Below are positions 36,780 to 46,927 of a stretch of DNA of 64,000 nucleotides, in pieces. The notes beneath the pieces were generated by a model. It was not told the DNA's origin and ran no database searches. It saw nothing but the letters and a program-made list of their open reading frames with translations. The position numbers and the translations under genes are program-made. How positions within the stretch are numbered: the stretch's first letter is position 1; each line of letters begins with the position of its first letter. Source of the DNA: Marinomonas sp. MED121 (GTDB taxonomy: Bacteria > Pseudomonadota > Gammaproteobacteria > Pseudomonadales > Marinomonadaceae). The stretch covers positions 278,256 to 342,255 of the forward strand of contig NZ_CH672431.1 of NCBI RefSeq assembly GCF_000153025.1. Direction: 5' to 3'.

Positions 36780-37660
36780 AGTCCTACCTCTTCATCGTCG
36801 TCTTCAGCACCTAAATAGGCCGCTATTACCTTGTGATTATTCTTAATATCATCTGGCCCACCTTTAGCAATAACCTGACCATGATCTAACACCACAATAT
36901 AGTCTGAGATATCCATTACCATCCCCATATCATGCTCGATCAATAACACTGTCACATTGTGCTCATCTCGCAAAATACGAATCATCTTGGTTAATGCATC
37001 CGTTTCAGAGGGATTAAGACCCGCAGCAGGCTCATCCAAACAAATGATTTCAGGGTTAGTACACATGGAGCGTGCAATTTCTAGACGACGCTGCTGCCCA
37101 TAAGAGAGCTCACCCGCCAAACGGTTTGCATGAGCAACAAGATCTACCACACCTAACCAATAGAAAGCCTTTTGCAAAGCTACTTCTTCTGCCTGTTTAA
37201 AGGACTCAGTATTAGCAATGCCTGACATTATGCTGCGCTTCACCGTCATATGCTGGGCAACCAGCAGGTTTTCCACCACAGACATTTCTTTAAACAAACG
37301 AATATTTTGGAAAGTACGAGCAAGACCGGCACGGTTCACCAAATGAGAGCCACCAAACATCTTATATTTAAGACGATTAGCAAATGCCAGAGGAGAAAAA
37401 TAATCGCTCAACTGGAAAGGCTCACCTAACACTTTGATAACACTGGTTTCTTTACCCTTAGCACCTAAGGTAATCTGACCACCCGTGGCTTTATAAAAGC
37501 CCGTTAAGCAGTTAAATACCGTCGTTTTACCGGCACCATTTGGGCCAATAAGCGCAGACACTGAGCCACGTTTAATATCAAAGGTAATATCATTTAATGC
37601 CTTAATACCACCAAAATGCATTACCAAATTTTCTACTTCAAGGATATTTTCTTGTTTCAT
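36776..37660 (-). CDS. livG: Branched-chain amino-acid type ABC transporter ATPase LivG
   Basis: First ATP-binding subunit, 294 residues. Walker A GPNGAGKT, signature LSYGQQRRLEIARSM, Walker B CLDEPAAGLNP, with the long insert after the first beta sheets that is typical of LivG. Overlaps livM and livF by 4 bases each. Tail DDDEEVGL is acidic. Confidence 0.94.
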   Translation of the reverse strand: MKQENILEVENLVMHFGGIKALNDITFDIKRGSVSALIGPNGAGKTTVFNCLTGFYKATGGQITLGAKGKETSVIKVLGEPFQLSDYFSPLAFANRLKYKMFGGSHLVNRAGLARTFQNIRLFKEMSVVENLLVAQHMTVKRSIMSGIANTESFKQAEEVALQKAFYWLGVVDLVAHANRLAGELSYGQQRRLEIARSMCTNPEIICLDEPAAGLNPSETDALTKMIRILRDEHNVTVLLIEHDMGMVMDISDYIVVLDHGQVIAKGGPDDIKNNHKVIAAYLGAEDDDEEVGL

Positions 37661-38928
37661 TTCAATACCCCCTTACGTGTTGCAAAGCCGGTTCGTGTCA
37701 CTCGTACTAACCCTCTTGGCTTCCAAATCATCATGACTACCATCAAGATACCAAACATAAGCACTCGATATTCAGCAAACTCTCGTAACAACTCTGGCGC
37801 CACAGTTAAGAAGAAGGCGGCTATCACAACCCCTAAGGTCGACCCCATTCCCCCTAAGACGACAATCGCTAGAATTAACGCGGACTCCATAAAGGTAAAG
37901 GAAGACGGGTTAACAAAACCTTGATAAGTGGCAAAGAAAACACCAGCGATACCAGCAACAGAAGCCCCCATCATAAAGGCTGATAATTTCACCAGTACGT
38001 GATTTAACCCCAAAGAACGGCAGGCAATTTCATCTTCACGTAAAGCTTCCCAAGCACGGCCAATCGGCATTTTCACTAGGCGTTGCTTAACATGAAGTAC
38101 CAGTAGCACAACAATAAAGAGAATCAGATACACAAACATGTACTTGAAACCTGAGTTGTAATCTAAATTAAAGAACTCATGAAATGGGGTACCGTCCCTG
38201 GATCGCCGCTTAAACTCCAATCCAAACAGCTGTGGTAATGGCGCAGAGACACCATTTGGCCCATGAGTCACGGCAGACCAGTTATTGAGAATCAGGCGAA
38301 TAATTTCACCAAAGCCTAAGGTTACGATAGCGAGATAGTCCCCATGCATCCGCAATACGGGGAAGCCTAAGATCGCACCGGCAATCGCGGCTAAGATAGC
38401 AGCAATAGGCAACATAGACCAAAAGCCTAAACCTAAATACTCATAGCCTAAAGCCAGTCCATAAGCACCTATGGCATAGAAGCCAACAAAACCTAAATCC
38501 AGCAAGCCTGCAAGGCCAACAACGATATTTAGCCCTAAACCAAGCAGCACATAAATAAGACCTAAAATGATAACGGTTAGCACATATTTAGAGGCGATGA
38601 ATGGCACCATCAAACCAATTAAAATAACAACAGGAATGATCCAAACCATATTAGATTTATAATCGGGCGACTTCACCACAACGCCAGTATCATCACCAGA
38701 GCTATGTTTAAAGAGGATCTCTTTACCCTTGTTGGATTGCAGAAAGCTCGATATGGCAAAGCGACCAATCGCCACCACAGCAACCATCCAAGCAACCCGA
38801 TCAAACTCAGTAGTAAAGCCATAGCCTTGCAGAACAACACCGACCACAGGGCCAAATAGCACTAATGCCATTAAACCTGCGATGACCGCATCTATGGTGC
38901 TCTTTTTATAATCAATTGTTGCGTTCAT
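37657..38928 (-). CDS. livM: Branched-chain amino-acid type ABC transporter permease LivM
   Basis: Membrane permease of 423 residues with about ten predicted helices, including the LivM-type N-terminal extension. The coupling segment EDEIACRSLGLNHVLVKLSAF marks the cytoplasmic loop that meets the ATPase. It begins immediately after the livH stop. Confidence 0.93.
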   Translation of the reverse strand: MNATIDYKKSTIDAVIAGLMALVLFGPVVGVVLQGYGFTTEFDRVAWMVAVVAIGRFAISSFLQSNKGKEILFKHSSGDDTGVVVKSPDYKSNMVWIIPVVILIGLMVPFIASKYVLTVIILGLIYVLLGLGLNIVVGLAGLLDLGFVGFYAIGAYGLALGYEYLGLGFWSMLPIAAILAAIAGAILGFPVLRMHGDYLAIVTLGFGEIIRLILNNWSAVTHGPNGVSAPLPQLFGLEFKRRSRDGTPFHEFFNLDYNSGFKYMFVYLILFIVVLLVLHVKQRLVKMPIGRAWEALREDEIACRSLGLNHVLVKLSAFMMGASVAGIAGVFFATYQGFVNPSSFTFMESALILAIVVLGGMGSTLGVVIAAFFLTVAPELLREFAEYRVLMFGILMVVMMIWKPRGLVRVTRTGFATRKGVLK

Positions 38929-39840
38929 CTAAACTTTCTCCACCTCAGGTTTACCTAAAAGACCACTTGGACGGAAAATCAAAATAATCACAAGCAAGGA
39001 GAAGGAGAATACGTCTTTATAATCAGAGCTAATGAGACCTGCAAATAAGGACTCAGAAACACCCAGAATAATTCCTCCTAACATGGCACCAGGCAGAGAG
39101 CCGATCCCACCTAATACAGCTGCCGTGAAAGCTTTAATACCTATAATGAAACCAACATAGAAATCGAACGCACCATAGTCTAGCGTAATCAAAACACCAG
39201 CAAGCGCTGCCATAGAGGCACCAATCACGAAGACGATAGAGATAACTCTATCCGTATTGATCCCTAAAATAGACGCCATTTTTCTATCTTGCTGTGTCGC
39301 TCGACACATACGACCTAACTTGGTTCTTTGAATAATATAAGTCAGTGTCCCCATACCCAAGAAGGCCACTAACAAGATCACTAGTTTCATATAGGTGATT
39401 TGTACAAAACCATCGCCAACATCAAATCTTACGGCACCAGTTAACATGGTAGGAATACCCTGTTGACGTGCGCCTTGGCTAATTTGTACATAATTTTGCA
39501 ATATGAGGGACATACCGATCGCAGAAATCAAAGCAGATAAACGACCAGAATTACGAAGAGGACGGTAGGCAATTTGCTCTATAGCCCAACCATAAGCGCC
39601 AGTAACGGCAATGGTGATAAATAAAGTACCGATAATGATAATCGGAAAGGATTCAATTCCGAAGAAAGATAATAATGCGACAACAATCGCAGTAATGTAT
39701 GCGGACACCATGTATACATCGCCATGGGCGAAGTTAATCATACCGATAATGCCGTATACCATGGTATACCCGATAGCTATGAGTCCATATACAGACCCAA
39801 GGGTAAGACCGTTAACCAACTGCTGGAGAACGATATCCAT
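38929..39840 (-). CDS. livH: Branched-chain amino-acid type ABC transporter permease LivH
   Basis: Permease partner of LivM, 303 residues with about eight helices. MVYGIIGMINFAHGDVYM near the start and RATQQDRKMASILGIN in the coupling loop are family signatures. A GAGG ribosome site precedes the ATG. Directly abuts livM. Confidence 0.94.
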   Translation of the reverse strand: MDIVLQQLVNGLTLGSVYGLIAIGYTMVYGIIGMINFAHGDVYMVSAYITAIVVALLSFFGIESFPIIIIGTLFITIAVTGAYGWAIEQIAYRPLRNSGRLSALISAIGMSLILQNYVQISQGARQQGIPTMLTGAVRFDVGDGFVQITYMKLVILLVAFLGMGTLTYIIQRTKLGRMCRATQQDRKMASILGINTDRVISIVFVIGASMAALAGVLITLDYGAFDFYVGFIIGIKAFTAAVLGGIGSLPGAMLGGIILGVSESLFAGLISSDYKDVFSFSLLVIILIFRPSGLLGKPEVEKV

Positions 39841-39941
39841 CGTAAGACCTCGTGGGGATTTTAAAAACGTAGAGAGGAATCACAGCCAGCATTAGCCAGC
39901 TGTGATTTTCATGCATCATGCCAATTCAAACTAACAGGAAG

Positions 39942-41063
39942 TTAGTTTACTTGAGCATAGTTACCCGTATTGTCCCATTCATACATAACGTAATCGGACA
40001 CTTTTAGGTCGCCTTTAGAATCGAAGTCTTTGACGCCCATGACAGTCGAGACACTGTTAGATTTCAGCCAATCAGCGCCCTTGATTGGATCAAGGTCATT
40101 ATTCTTAAGGGCTTCAACAACCACTTGCATGGCAGCATAGGAGTAAAGAGTATACCCTTCTGGCTCATACCCACTGTCTTTAAAGACTTGCACCACTTTT
40201 TTACCGGCTGGGTAAGATTGTGGATCAGCACCAAAGGTCATCAAGACACCATCAATGTATTCAGGAGAACCTGCTACTGAGGCAAACTCGTTAGAAACAA
40301 TACCATCACCCGAAATGAAGATAGCTTTAGAGCCCTGCTCACGTAGCTGTCGTACTAGCGGGCCAGCTTCTGAGTGAAGTCCACCAAAGTAAACCACTTC
40401 GGCATCAACAGAGCGAATCTTAGTAACCAAGGCATTAAAGTCTTTCTCACCACGTGTTAAACCTTCGTAAAGTACTTCGGTCACACCATAGTTGTTCAAC
40501 GCAGATTTAGTTGCGTCAGCCAGACCTTTACCATAGGTATCTTTGTCGTGAATGATAGCAACACGTTTTGCGTTCAATTCACTAATAATGTAAGCACCAG
40601 CAACGTCACCCTGTTGATCATCACGACCACAAACACGGAAAACATTAGACAAACCACGGTCAGTTACACGTGGATTTGTGGAGGCAGGCGTAACCATAAG
40701 AACACCGGCTTCTTCATAGATCTCTGAAGCAGGCATAGTGGAGGAAGAACAGAAGTGACCAACGACGCCAACAGCATCATCAGAGTCAACTAAACGGTTA
40801 GCAACAGAAACGGCTTGTTTTGGTTCACAAGCATCATCAGCTTTTACCAGTTTGATCATTTCACCATTAATACCACCAGCGGCATTAATGTCTTTAGCGG
40901 CTTGTTCAGCACCGCGCCATAATTGTTCACCAAATGCAGCATAGGCACCTGTATGAGGACCTGCTACACCAATTACAACATCCGCTTGTGCTAGAACTGA
41001 TGCACCCATGGCACCAGCGATTGCGATAGAAAGTAAAGATTTTTTCACAATAGCATTTGACAT
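39942..41063 (-). CDS. livK: Periplasmic branched-chain amino-acid type binding protein LivK
   Basis: Substrate-binding protein of the importer, 373 residues, with a signal peptide (about 1-27, ending LAQADV). The type I periplasmic fold has IGVAGPHTGAYAAFGEQLWRGAEQA at its start and FCSSSTMPASEIYEE in the ligand region. It is first in the operon, 101 bases from livH, as usual for the most abundant component. The exact substrate (Leu/Ile/Val or other amino acid/amide) is not readable. Confidence 0.93.
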   Translation of the reverse strand: MSNAIVKKSLLSIAIAGAMGASVLAQADVVIGVAGPHTGAYAAFGEQLWRGAEQAAKDINAAGGINGEMIKLVKADDACEPKQAVSVANRLVDSDDAVGVVGHFCSSSTMPASEIYEEAGVLMVTPASTNPRVTDRGLSNVFRVCGRDDQQGDVAGAYIISELNAKRVAIIHDKDTYGKGLADATKSALNNYGVTEVLYEGLTRGEKDFNALVTKIRSVDAEVVYFGGLHSEAGPLVRQLREQGSKAIFISGDGIVSNEFASVAGSPEYIDGVLMTFGADPQSYPAGKKVVQVFKDSGYEPEGYTLYSYAAMQVVVEALKNNDLDPIKGADWLKSNSVSTVMGVKDFDSKGDLKVSDYVMYEWDNTGNYAQVN

Positions 41064-41452
41064 TAGTCAAGCTCCTACTCATTCCAGTTTATGATTATTA
41101 TATTAAAGCAAGAAGCGTTCCATTCATTAGCTCAAAAGTGTGAACAAATGGAACATATAAAGTGCCAGACTAGCTCTGTTTAGCAACTTAATATGCACTA
41201 AACATTAATCGTTCTTCGGCGGGAAGGTCAATACAATTGAGTTATAAATAACCAAATAATATTTTATCAGAAGAGAAAAATTCAAAAGAAATAACCTGTG
41301 AAATAGCAAAAACACAGGCTTTTCCATTACTTTTAGCAGATTTTATACGATATACAGTGTCATATAGGGAAATAGTGCTTTTCTAAAAAACACAAAAATA
41401 TTTTAAAAAAATTAAGTCTGTGACCTTGAACACTTTTTCACCAAGTCATTTA
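41064..41452. other. livK upstream region and 3' region of the deacetylase gene
   Basis: 389 bases, AT-rich, no gene. On the minus strand TGGCAC (41167-41162) is followed at the right spacing by ATGT instead of TTGC, a near but incomplete sigma-54 promoter for livK. A perfect inverted repeat GTTCCATT / AATGGAAC (41117-41124, 41147-41154) lies in what would be the livK leader. CCTGTG / CACAGG at 41295-41318, followed by T-rich sequence on the minus strand, may terminate the deacetylase gene. Confidence 0.4.
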
Positions 41453-42754
41453 TCATTCGATATAGTCAGCAAGTGAAATCAGCTGAACACCTTCATCCTC
41501 TAATTGGCTCAAATGTTTTGCTAAATAATTCATAGTCGCTGGATAAGGATGGCCAATTGCTAACGCTTTTCCACGCTTTCTCGCTATGGCTAGTAAGCGT
41601 TTGAATTGTTTATCTATGGCTTTCTCTTCCTGAATATTATCTAAGAACACATCACGACGTGTTGTGGTCAAATCAAAGCTCAAAGCCTTAGATAACGCCA
41701 CACTATTGGGGCTAGTCAGGCTATCGACGAAAAAAAGTTCCAACGGCTGAATGACTTCCATTACCCACTGCATGCTCTCAACATCTTGTGTTAACAGGCT
41801 TCCCATATGGTTATTAATACCTGTGATACCTGGCACGCTCTCAATGCCTTCTTGCAAGGTTTTCTTAAGTTCTGCCTCATCCATTTTTTTATAAAGTCCA
41901 CCTGGACCTAATTTAAGTTCCCTTTCATTTTCCATGGGTACATGCAGCAAAATTGTGCGTGCTTGCTCCGTCGCGGCGCGTGCCGTCTTTTTAGAGAAAG
42001 GAGTATGGGGCAAAATAGCTAAAGCAACTTCAACCGGTAAGTCTAAAGATTCTTCCATACCACGACGGTTGTAGCCTAGATCATCAATAATGATAGTAAT
42101 ACTGGGTCTATCATCATTTTCAACGAGTTCCTGTGCTGCTATTTCATTAACCGCTTCATCAACGACTATTGGCGTTTTTGGTGTATCGATCAATACGTCT
42201 TGAGTTGACTTCTCATTCGTTGGGAAGGTTTTTTGCCAAAGCAAGTCTAATGACATTGCCTCTTGCTCTGAAGGCATATTTAAAGCAGGAAAGCCTGATA
42301 GCGAGCTATCATTAGACGTCTTTACTTGAGGAGCTGTTAATAAAGGCCCTAACTTTAGCTCATCATTAACCTCTGACGTTTTAGCCCCTTCCGCTGTTTG
42401 AACCTTTATCAAATCAGATGTCTCTACATCGGCTTCATCTAACGGCAGATTAACTTCAGAGTCCACGACCAATTCTGGACCAGCGTTTTCCTCTTCAGCC
42501 TGCTCTGCGACTTGTTTTTCGTCTGCTTGAACTTCTTCATCAACTTGTTGTTCGAGTTGCGGCTCAGTTGTCATATCAAGAGAATCAAGACTCTTCGCCG
42601 CAGCAGAGTCAAGTTCGCTCTTATCTTGTATAAGCGAATCTACCTCAAGCTCTGGGCTAGATTCAGCGGCGAAAATTGGAGTGGATAAAGAAAAAGCAGC
42701 ACATATAAATAGGAGCTGCGAGCCTTTAACAGCTCGCAGAAATGGATCAAACAT
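41453..42754 (-). CDS. Divergent polysaccharide deacetylase family protein (YibQ/COG2861)
   Basis: Exported protein of 433 residues. A signal peptide (about 1-29) is followed by an acidic low-complexity linker (about 30-215, rich in Glu/Asp/Val/Leu) and a C-terminal NodB-like domain (about 215-433) starting ITIIIDDLGYN, with ILLHVPMEN and INNHMGS. It follows ctpA and envC in the same direction, an order conserved in gammaproteobacteria, so it probably acts in peptidoglycan processing. Whether it is an active deacetylase is unknown. Confidence 0.9.
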   Translation of the reverse strand: MFDPFLRAVKGSQLLFICAAFSLSTPIFAAESSPELEVDSLIQDKSELDSAAAKSLDSLDMTTEPQLEQQVDEEVQADEKQVAEQAEEENAGPELVVDSEVNLPLDEADVETSDLIKVQTAEGAKTSEVNDELKLGPLLTAPQVKTSNDSSLSGFPALNMPSEQEAMSLDLLWQKTFPTNEKSTQDVLIDTPKTPIVVDEAVNEIAAQELVENDDRPSITIIIDDLGYNRRGMEESLDLPVEVALAILPHTPFSKKTARAATEQARTILLHVPMENERELKLGPGGLYKKMDEAELKKTLQEGIESVPGITGINNHMGSLLTQDVESMQWVMEVIQPLELFFVDSLTSPNSVALSKALSFDLTTTRRDVFLDNIQEEKAIDKQFKRLLAIARKRGKALAIGHPYPATMNYLAKHLSQLEDEGVQLISLADYIE

Positions 42755-42777
42755 AATGTCTCAACTAGAACAGGTTT

Positions 42778-44037
42778 TTATTGAGGCACAAGTTTAGGGA
42801 AGGCTTTCAGTACAGACAAGGCCTGAAACAGTTGAAAGTCATTTTTTGCGATATCATCGAAGTTATTTTCCATATCTAGGCCATTTATATCCTTATTGCC
42901 GAGGCCATTTGCAATATGCCCACTTAAATCAGCTTCTTTGACGATAAAGCCAGGGTCTTGTAAAACCAGATTCGCTTGTGGTACTTCCAAATCAGGTACG
43001 ATACCTTGTGCCTGAATAGAGCGCCCTTTTGGAGTGTAATATAAGGCGGTGGTCAACTTAATGGCGGAACCATCCGTTAATGGCACTACGGTTTGCACTG
43101 TTCCTTTACCAAAGGTTTCCGTTCCCATAATAACGGCGCGTTTATGATCTTGTAGGGCCCCAGCAACAATTTCAGAAGCTGAAGCCGAGCCTGAATTCAC
43201 CAACACAACCGTTGGAACCGCATCTAAATATTTAGTTTTAGTTGCATTAAATTGTGCTTTTGACATTTTATGACGTCCATCTGTATAGACAATAATGCCG
43301 TCACTTAAAAATGCATCAACAACGGATACCGCACCTTGCAACACTCCGCCAGGGTTATTTCTAAGGTCTAACACCAAGCCCTCAAGTGGATGCTCAGCTT
43401 TCATAGTTTCCAGTGCTTTTTGAAACTCAGCTCCTGTGCTGCCTTGAAACTGACTAATACGCACATAGCCCACATCATTTTCTAACCATTTATTAGTGAC
43501 ACTCGCACTCTGTACTAGGCCACGTAAAATATCAAAATCTTTCAGATCACCTTCTCTTTCAATAGTCAGATGTATATTGGTCCCGACTTCGCCTCGCATA
43601 AGCACAATCACTTCTTGCAAGCCCATATCATTAATCAAGGTATCATCAATACGTAAGACAGTATCTCCTGGCATGAGACCGGCGCTCGCCGCTGGAGAAC
43701 CATCGATAGGAGAAACAATCACTAATTGACCATCTATCATTTCAACTTCAATACCAACACCGGCATATTTACCTGAAGTCATTTCCCGAAATTTAGAAAT
43801 TTCTTCACGTGTTAAGTATTCAGAGTGAGGGTCTAGAGCGGCAACCATGCCTTTTAAAGCTTTGCTTAAAATTTGCTGATCTGTCAGTTCATCTACATAA
43901 CCTTGACTAATAGTTTCAAACGATTCAACAAAGGATTGAATTTCGGCCAGCGGTACCTGCTGCTCTTCGGCTTGTAAAGCCGGGCTAAAAAACATTACCA
44001 ATAAAAGCCCTAAACTAAATTCTTTAAACCATTTCAT
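42778..44037 (-). CDS. ctpA: C-terminal processing protease, S41 family (CtpA-like)
   Basis: Periplasmic serine protease of 419 residues with a signal peptide (1-23, LQAEE). A PDZ domain (about 88-165) precedes the S41 core with catalytic S286 (GSASASEI) and K311 (TFGKGTVQ), 25 residues apart as expected. It likely cleaves cell-wall hydrolases or their regulators; in Pseudomonas CtpA degrades endopeptidases. Placed between envC and the YibQ-type gene. Confidence 0.93.
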   Translation of the reverse strand: MKWFKEFSLGLLLVMFFSPALQAEEQQVPLAEIQSFVESFETISQGYVDELTDQQILSKALKGMVAALDPHSEYLTREEISKFREMTSGKYAGVGIEVEMIDGQLVIVSPIDGSPAASAGLMPGDTVLRIDDTLINDMGLQEVIVLMRGEVGTNIHLTIEREGDLKDFDILRGLVQSASVTNKWLENDVGYVRISQFQGSTGAEFQKALETMKAEHPLEGLVLDLRNNPGGVLQGAVSVVDAFLSDGIIVYTDGRHKMSKAQFNATKTKYLDAVPTVVLVNSGSASASEIVAGALQDHKRAVIMGTETFGKGTVQTVVPLTDGSAIKLTTALYYTPKGRSIQAQGIVPDLEVPQANLVLQDPGFIVKEADLSGHIANGLGNKDINGLDMENNFDDIAKNDFQLFQALSVLKAFPKLVPQ

Positions 44038-44117
44038 ATTTGAACCTCTGACTATGCGTGCTTAGAGCACTGGGCTGCTATTTCTGCTGAACGCCTTCAT
44101 TATGCTGACCAGCACGC

Positions 44118-45257
44118 CTAGCCTTGATTGACCCACTTAAGCGGGCTAACGGGGGTACCGTTATGACGAATAGAGAAAAATAGCCCCGGTACAGTACGAC
44201 CACCTGAACTCCCAACCGTCGCGATTGGGTCATTCGTATTTACCCATTCACCGACTTCTTTGAGCAAGCTTTGGTTATAGCCATATAAAGACATATAACC
44301 TTCACCGTGATCCAAAATAAGCACTAGCCCAAATCCTCTGAGCCAATCTGAAAAAATCACTCTTCCATGATAAACCGCATTAACTTTAGTGCCTTCTTTT
44401 GCAGACAAGGTGACACCACCTAAGTTCACTTGTCCCGACTCCCTGAGAACATTTAATCTACCTAAAGGTTTATTTAACTTGCCCTTTAACGAACTAAACG
44501 CAACATTTTCATCAATCACAGGCATTTCAGCCAAGGCTTCTTCTAATTTCAGCAATAGGGCTTCAAGCTGTTGCTGGTTGCGTTTTAATGTCTTTGCCTT
44601 GCTCCCCCCTGATTGAATATCTTTTTGAAGTTTCACCAGAATCTGCTGGCGCTCTTTTTGCTGCTTAGCTAATACAGTGCGCTCTTCAACTAAACGCGCT
44701 TGTTCACGCGCTTGCTGTGCCCTATGAGAGCGCATGCTCTTTTCAATTAAGCTTAGTTCATTTACCTGTATTCCATAGCCATTTATTAAAGATTGGCGCG
44801 CTTGGGAGAAATATCGGTTGTATCTCACCATTCGCATTATCTCTTCAGGGGTTCGTCCATCGAGCAAAAATTTCATGCCTTCTTGCTCGCCAGAACGATA
44901 AACCGCCCTTATTTGGGCGGCTATTTGTTGATTCTGTTGCTGAATACTTATTTTCAGCGTTTGCTGCTTAACGGCCAGCTCCTTGAGCTGGCCATCACTC
45001 TGTTTAATATTGTCTTGAATGGTTTCAATTTGTTTCAGAAGCTCATTTATCGACTTTTCTTTCTCTTCTAACTGCCCTTCAACTTGTGATTTTTCTGATT
45101 GTGCTTCTTTTAGCCACTCACCAAGGGATTTAAGCTCTTCTTGCAGTGCTTTAATCTGTTGCTCAGCTTCAGCCGCAGATTTAGGCTCTGCGGCACTTGC
45201 TTGAAGTGAAAAAAAGGAACAAATACCAATCAACAAGATTGATAAAATTTTTCCCAT
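44118..45257 (-). CDS. envC: Murein hydrolase activator EnvC
   Basis: Periplasmic activator of AmiA/AmiB amidases at division. Signal peptide (1-22), long coiled coil (about 25-245) and a C-terminal LytM domain (about 270-379). The LytM zinc motifs are degenerate (LYGYN in place of YxHL-H, SIRHNG in place of a ligand histidine), as in known EnvC, so it regulates and does not cut. 379 residues. Follows gpmI by 37 bases. Confidence 0.93.
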   Translation of the reverse strand: MGKILSILLIGICSFFSLQASAAEPKSAAEAEQQIKALQEELKSLGEWLKEAQSEKSQVEGQLEEKEKSINELLKQIETIQDNIKQSDGQLKELAVKQQTLKISIQQQNQQIAAQIRAVYRSGEQEGMKFLLDGRTPEEIMRMVRYNRYFSQARQSLINGYGIQVNELSLIEKSMRSHRAQQAREQARLVEERTVLAKQQKERQQILVKLQKDIQSGGSKAKTLKRNQQQLEALLLKLEEALAEMPVIDENVAFSSLKGKLNKPLGRLNVLRESGQVNLGGVTLSAKEGTKVNAVYHGRVIFSDWLRGFGLVLILDHGEGYMSLYGYNQSLLKEVGEWVNTNDPIATVGSSGGRTVPGLFFSIRHNGTPVSPLKWVNQG

Positions 45258-45294
45258 AAAGTCATTACCACTTTTCGAATCAAATTTATGTCTA

Positions 45295-46824
45295 CTAAGA
45301 ATGTATTAGTAGACTACGTCCTGTCATTTCAGTCGGTACTTCAATCCCCATTATCTCTAAGATAGTGGGAGCAATATCACTTAATGCACCACTTTTCACT
45401 GATAAACTGCTATCTGGAGACACAAGCACTAAAGGCACAGGCTCAATAGTATGAGAAGTTAATGGTTGAGTACCGTCATCACTTAGCATTTGCTCAACAT
45501 TACCATGGTCTGCGGTAATTAAGCATGAACCAGCGTTTAATTCTAAGGCAGCCAACACTCGACCAATACAAGCATCTACTGCCTCTACCGCTTTCACTGC
45601 CGCATCAAACACACCACTGTGTCCTACCATATCACCATTAGCAAAGTTACAAATAATAGTGTCATAAGTGCCAGCAGAAATAACTTCCACCAGTTTATCC
45701 GTTACTTCTGGTGCACTCATTTCTGGTTTTAGATCATAAGTAGCAACATCAGGAGAAGGAATAAGTTCACGCTCTTCACCTTCAAATAACGCTTCTTCAC
45801 CACCATTGAAGAAAAAGGTAACGTGAGCATACTTTTCTGTTTCAGCAATACGCAGCTGAGTCTTACCCAACTTGGCGAGTACTTCACCCAAGGTATTACT
45901 CAAGGCAACAGGCGGGAAGGCGACGCTTGCTTTTATATCAGAAGCATATTCAGTAAAGGTGACAAAAGCCCCTAATTTTGGCGTTGCTTTACGTGTAAAA
46001 CCACTAAAATCAGCATCCGTAAAAGCACGGGTTAATTGACGAGCACGGTCAGGACGGAAGTTAGCAAAAACAATCGCATCGCCTTCTTCAAGTGTCACCG
46101 CATCACCAATAACTGTCGCAGGTACGAATTCGTCATTCTGATCTCTATCATAAGCAGCTAAAATTGCTTGCTCGGCCGTTGCTGCATGACACTCAGCTTG
46201 CCCTAGCGCTATGGCATCGTAAGCTGTTTCAACACGTTCCCAACGGTTATCCCTATCCATCGCAAAGTAACGACCAGTCAGAGTCGCAATACGCCCCGTC
46301 CCCAATGCCGCTAATTTCGCTTCAAGATCAGCAATAGGTGCCTGAGCTGAACGCGGTGGCGTATCACGTCCATCAGTAAAACCATGAATATAAACTTTCT
46401 TAGCACCACGTTTTACTGCCATTTCACTCATGGCCATAATTTGCTCATGATGACTATGAACACCACCCGCAGATAGAAGGCCTAAAATATGAACCGCTTT
46501 ATCTGCTTTAACCGCAGTATCTACCGCATTAACAAGGGCTTCATTATCAAAAAAGCTGCCATCTTCAATGGCTTTGCCAATACGGGTAAAGTTTTGATAA
46601 ACAGTACGACCAGCACCTAAGTTCATGTGCCCAACTTCAGAATTACCCATTTGACCTTCTGGTAATCCCACTGCCATGCCAGATGTTTGAATCAGGCTAT
46701 GGGGTCTTGTTTGCCATAATTTATCCCAATTAGGCGTATTTGCCGCTGCAATTGCATTTGACTTAGATGTTTCGCTATAACCCCAGCCATCCAAAATAAA
46801 AAGTGCGGTTGTCTTTTTCGCCAT
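45295..46824 (-). CDS. gpmI: 2,3-bisphosphoglycerate-independent phosphoglycerate mutase
   Basis: Manganese-dependent glycolytic mutase interconverting 3- and 2-phosphoglycerate. 509 residues; the N-terminal metal motif is [10 protein letters not shown], the nucleophile is S62 in [14 protein letters not shown], and the C-terminal metal cluster is in [14 protein letters not shown]. It heads a gpmI-envC-ctpA-deacetylase unit, a known combination. Confidence 0.97.
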   Translation of the reverse strand: MAKKTTALFILDGWGYSETSKSNAIAAANTPNWDKLWQTRPHSLIQTSGMAVGLPEGQMGNSEVGHMNLGAGRTVYQNFTRIGKAIEDGSFFDNEALVNAVDTAVKADKAVHILGLLSAGGVHSHHEQIMAMSEMAVKRGAKKVYIHGFTDGRDTPPRSAQAPIADLEAKLAALGTGRIATLTGRYFAMDRDNRWERVETAYDAIALGQAECHAATAEQAILAAYDRDQNDEFVPATVIGDAVTLEEGDAIVFANFRPDRARQLTRAFTDADFSGFTRKATPKLGAFVTFTEYASDIKASVAFPPVALSNTLGEVLAKLGKTQLRIAETEKYAHVTFFFNGGEEALFEGEERELIPSPDVATYDLKPEMSAPEVTDKLVEVISAGTYDTIICNFANGDMVGHSGVFDAAVKAVEAVDACIGRVLAALELNAGSCLITADHGNVEQMLSDDGTQPLTSHTIEPVPLVLVSPDSSLSVKSGALSDIAPTILEIMGIEVPTEMTGRSLLIHS

Positions 46825-46927
46825 TGTACCGATACCCGTTAAGTTAAATAATCGTTGTCTTTCGATACTAACACAGGCTTGTAATTTTGTTACAAGATCT
46901 CAGTGACATAAGCTAAATTTTGTTGGT

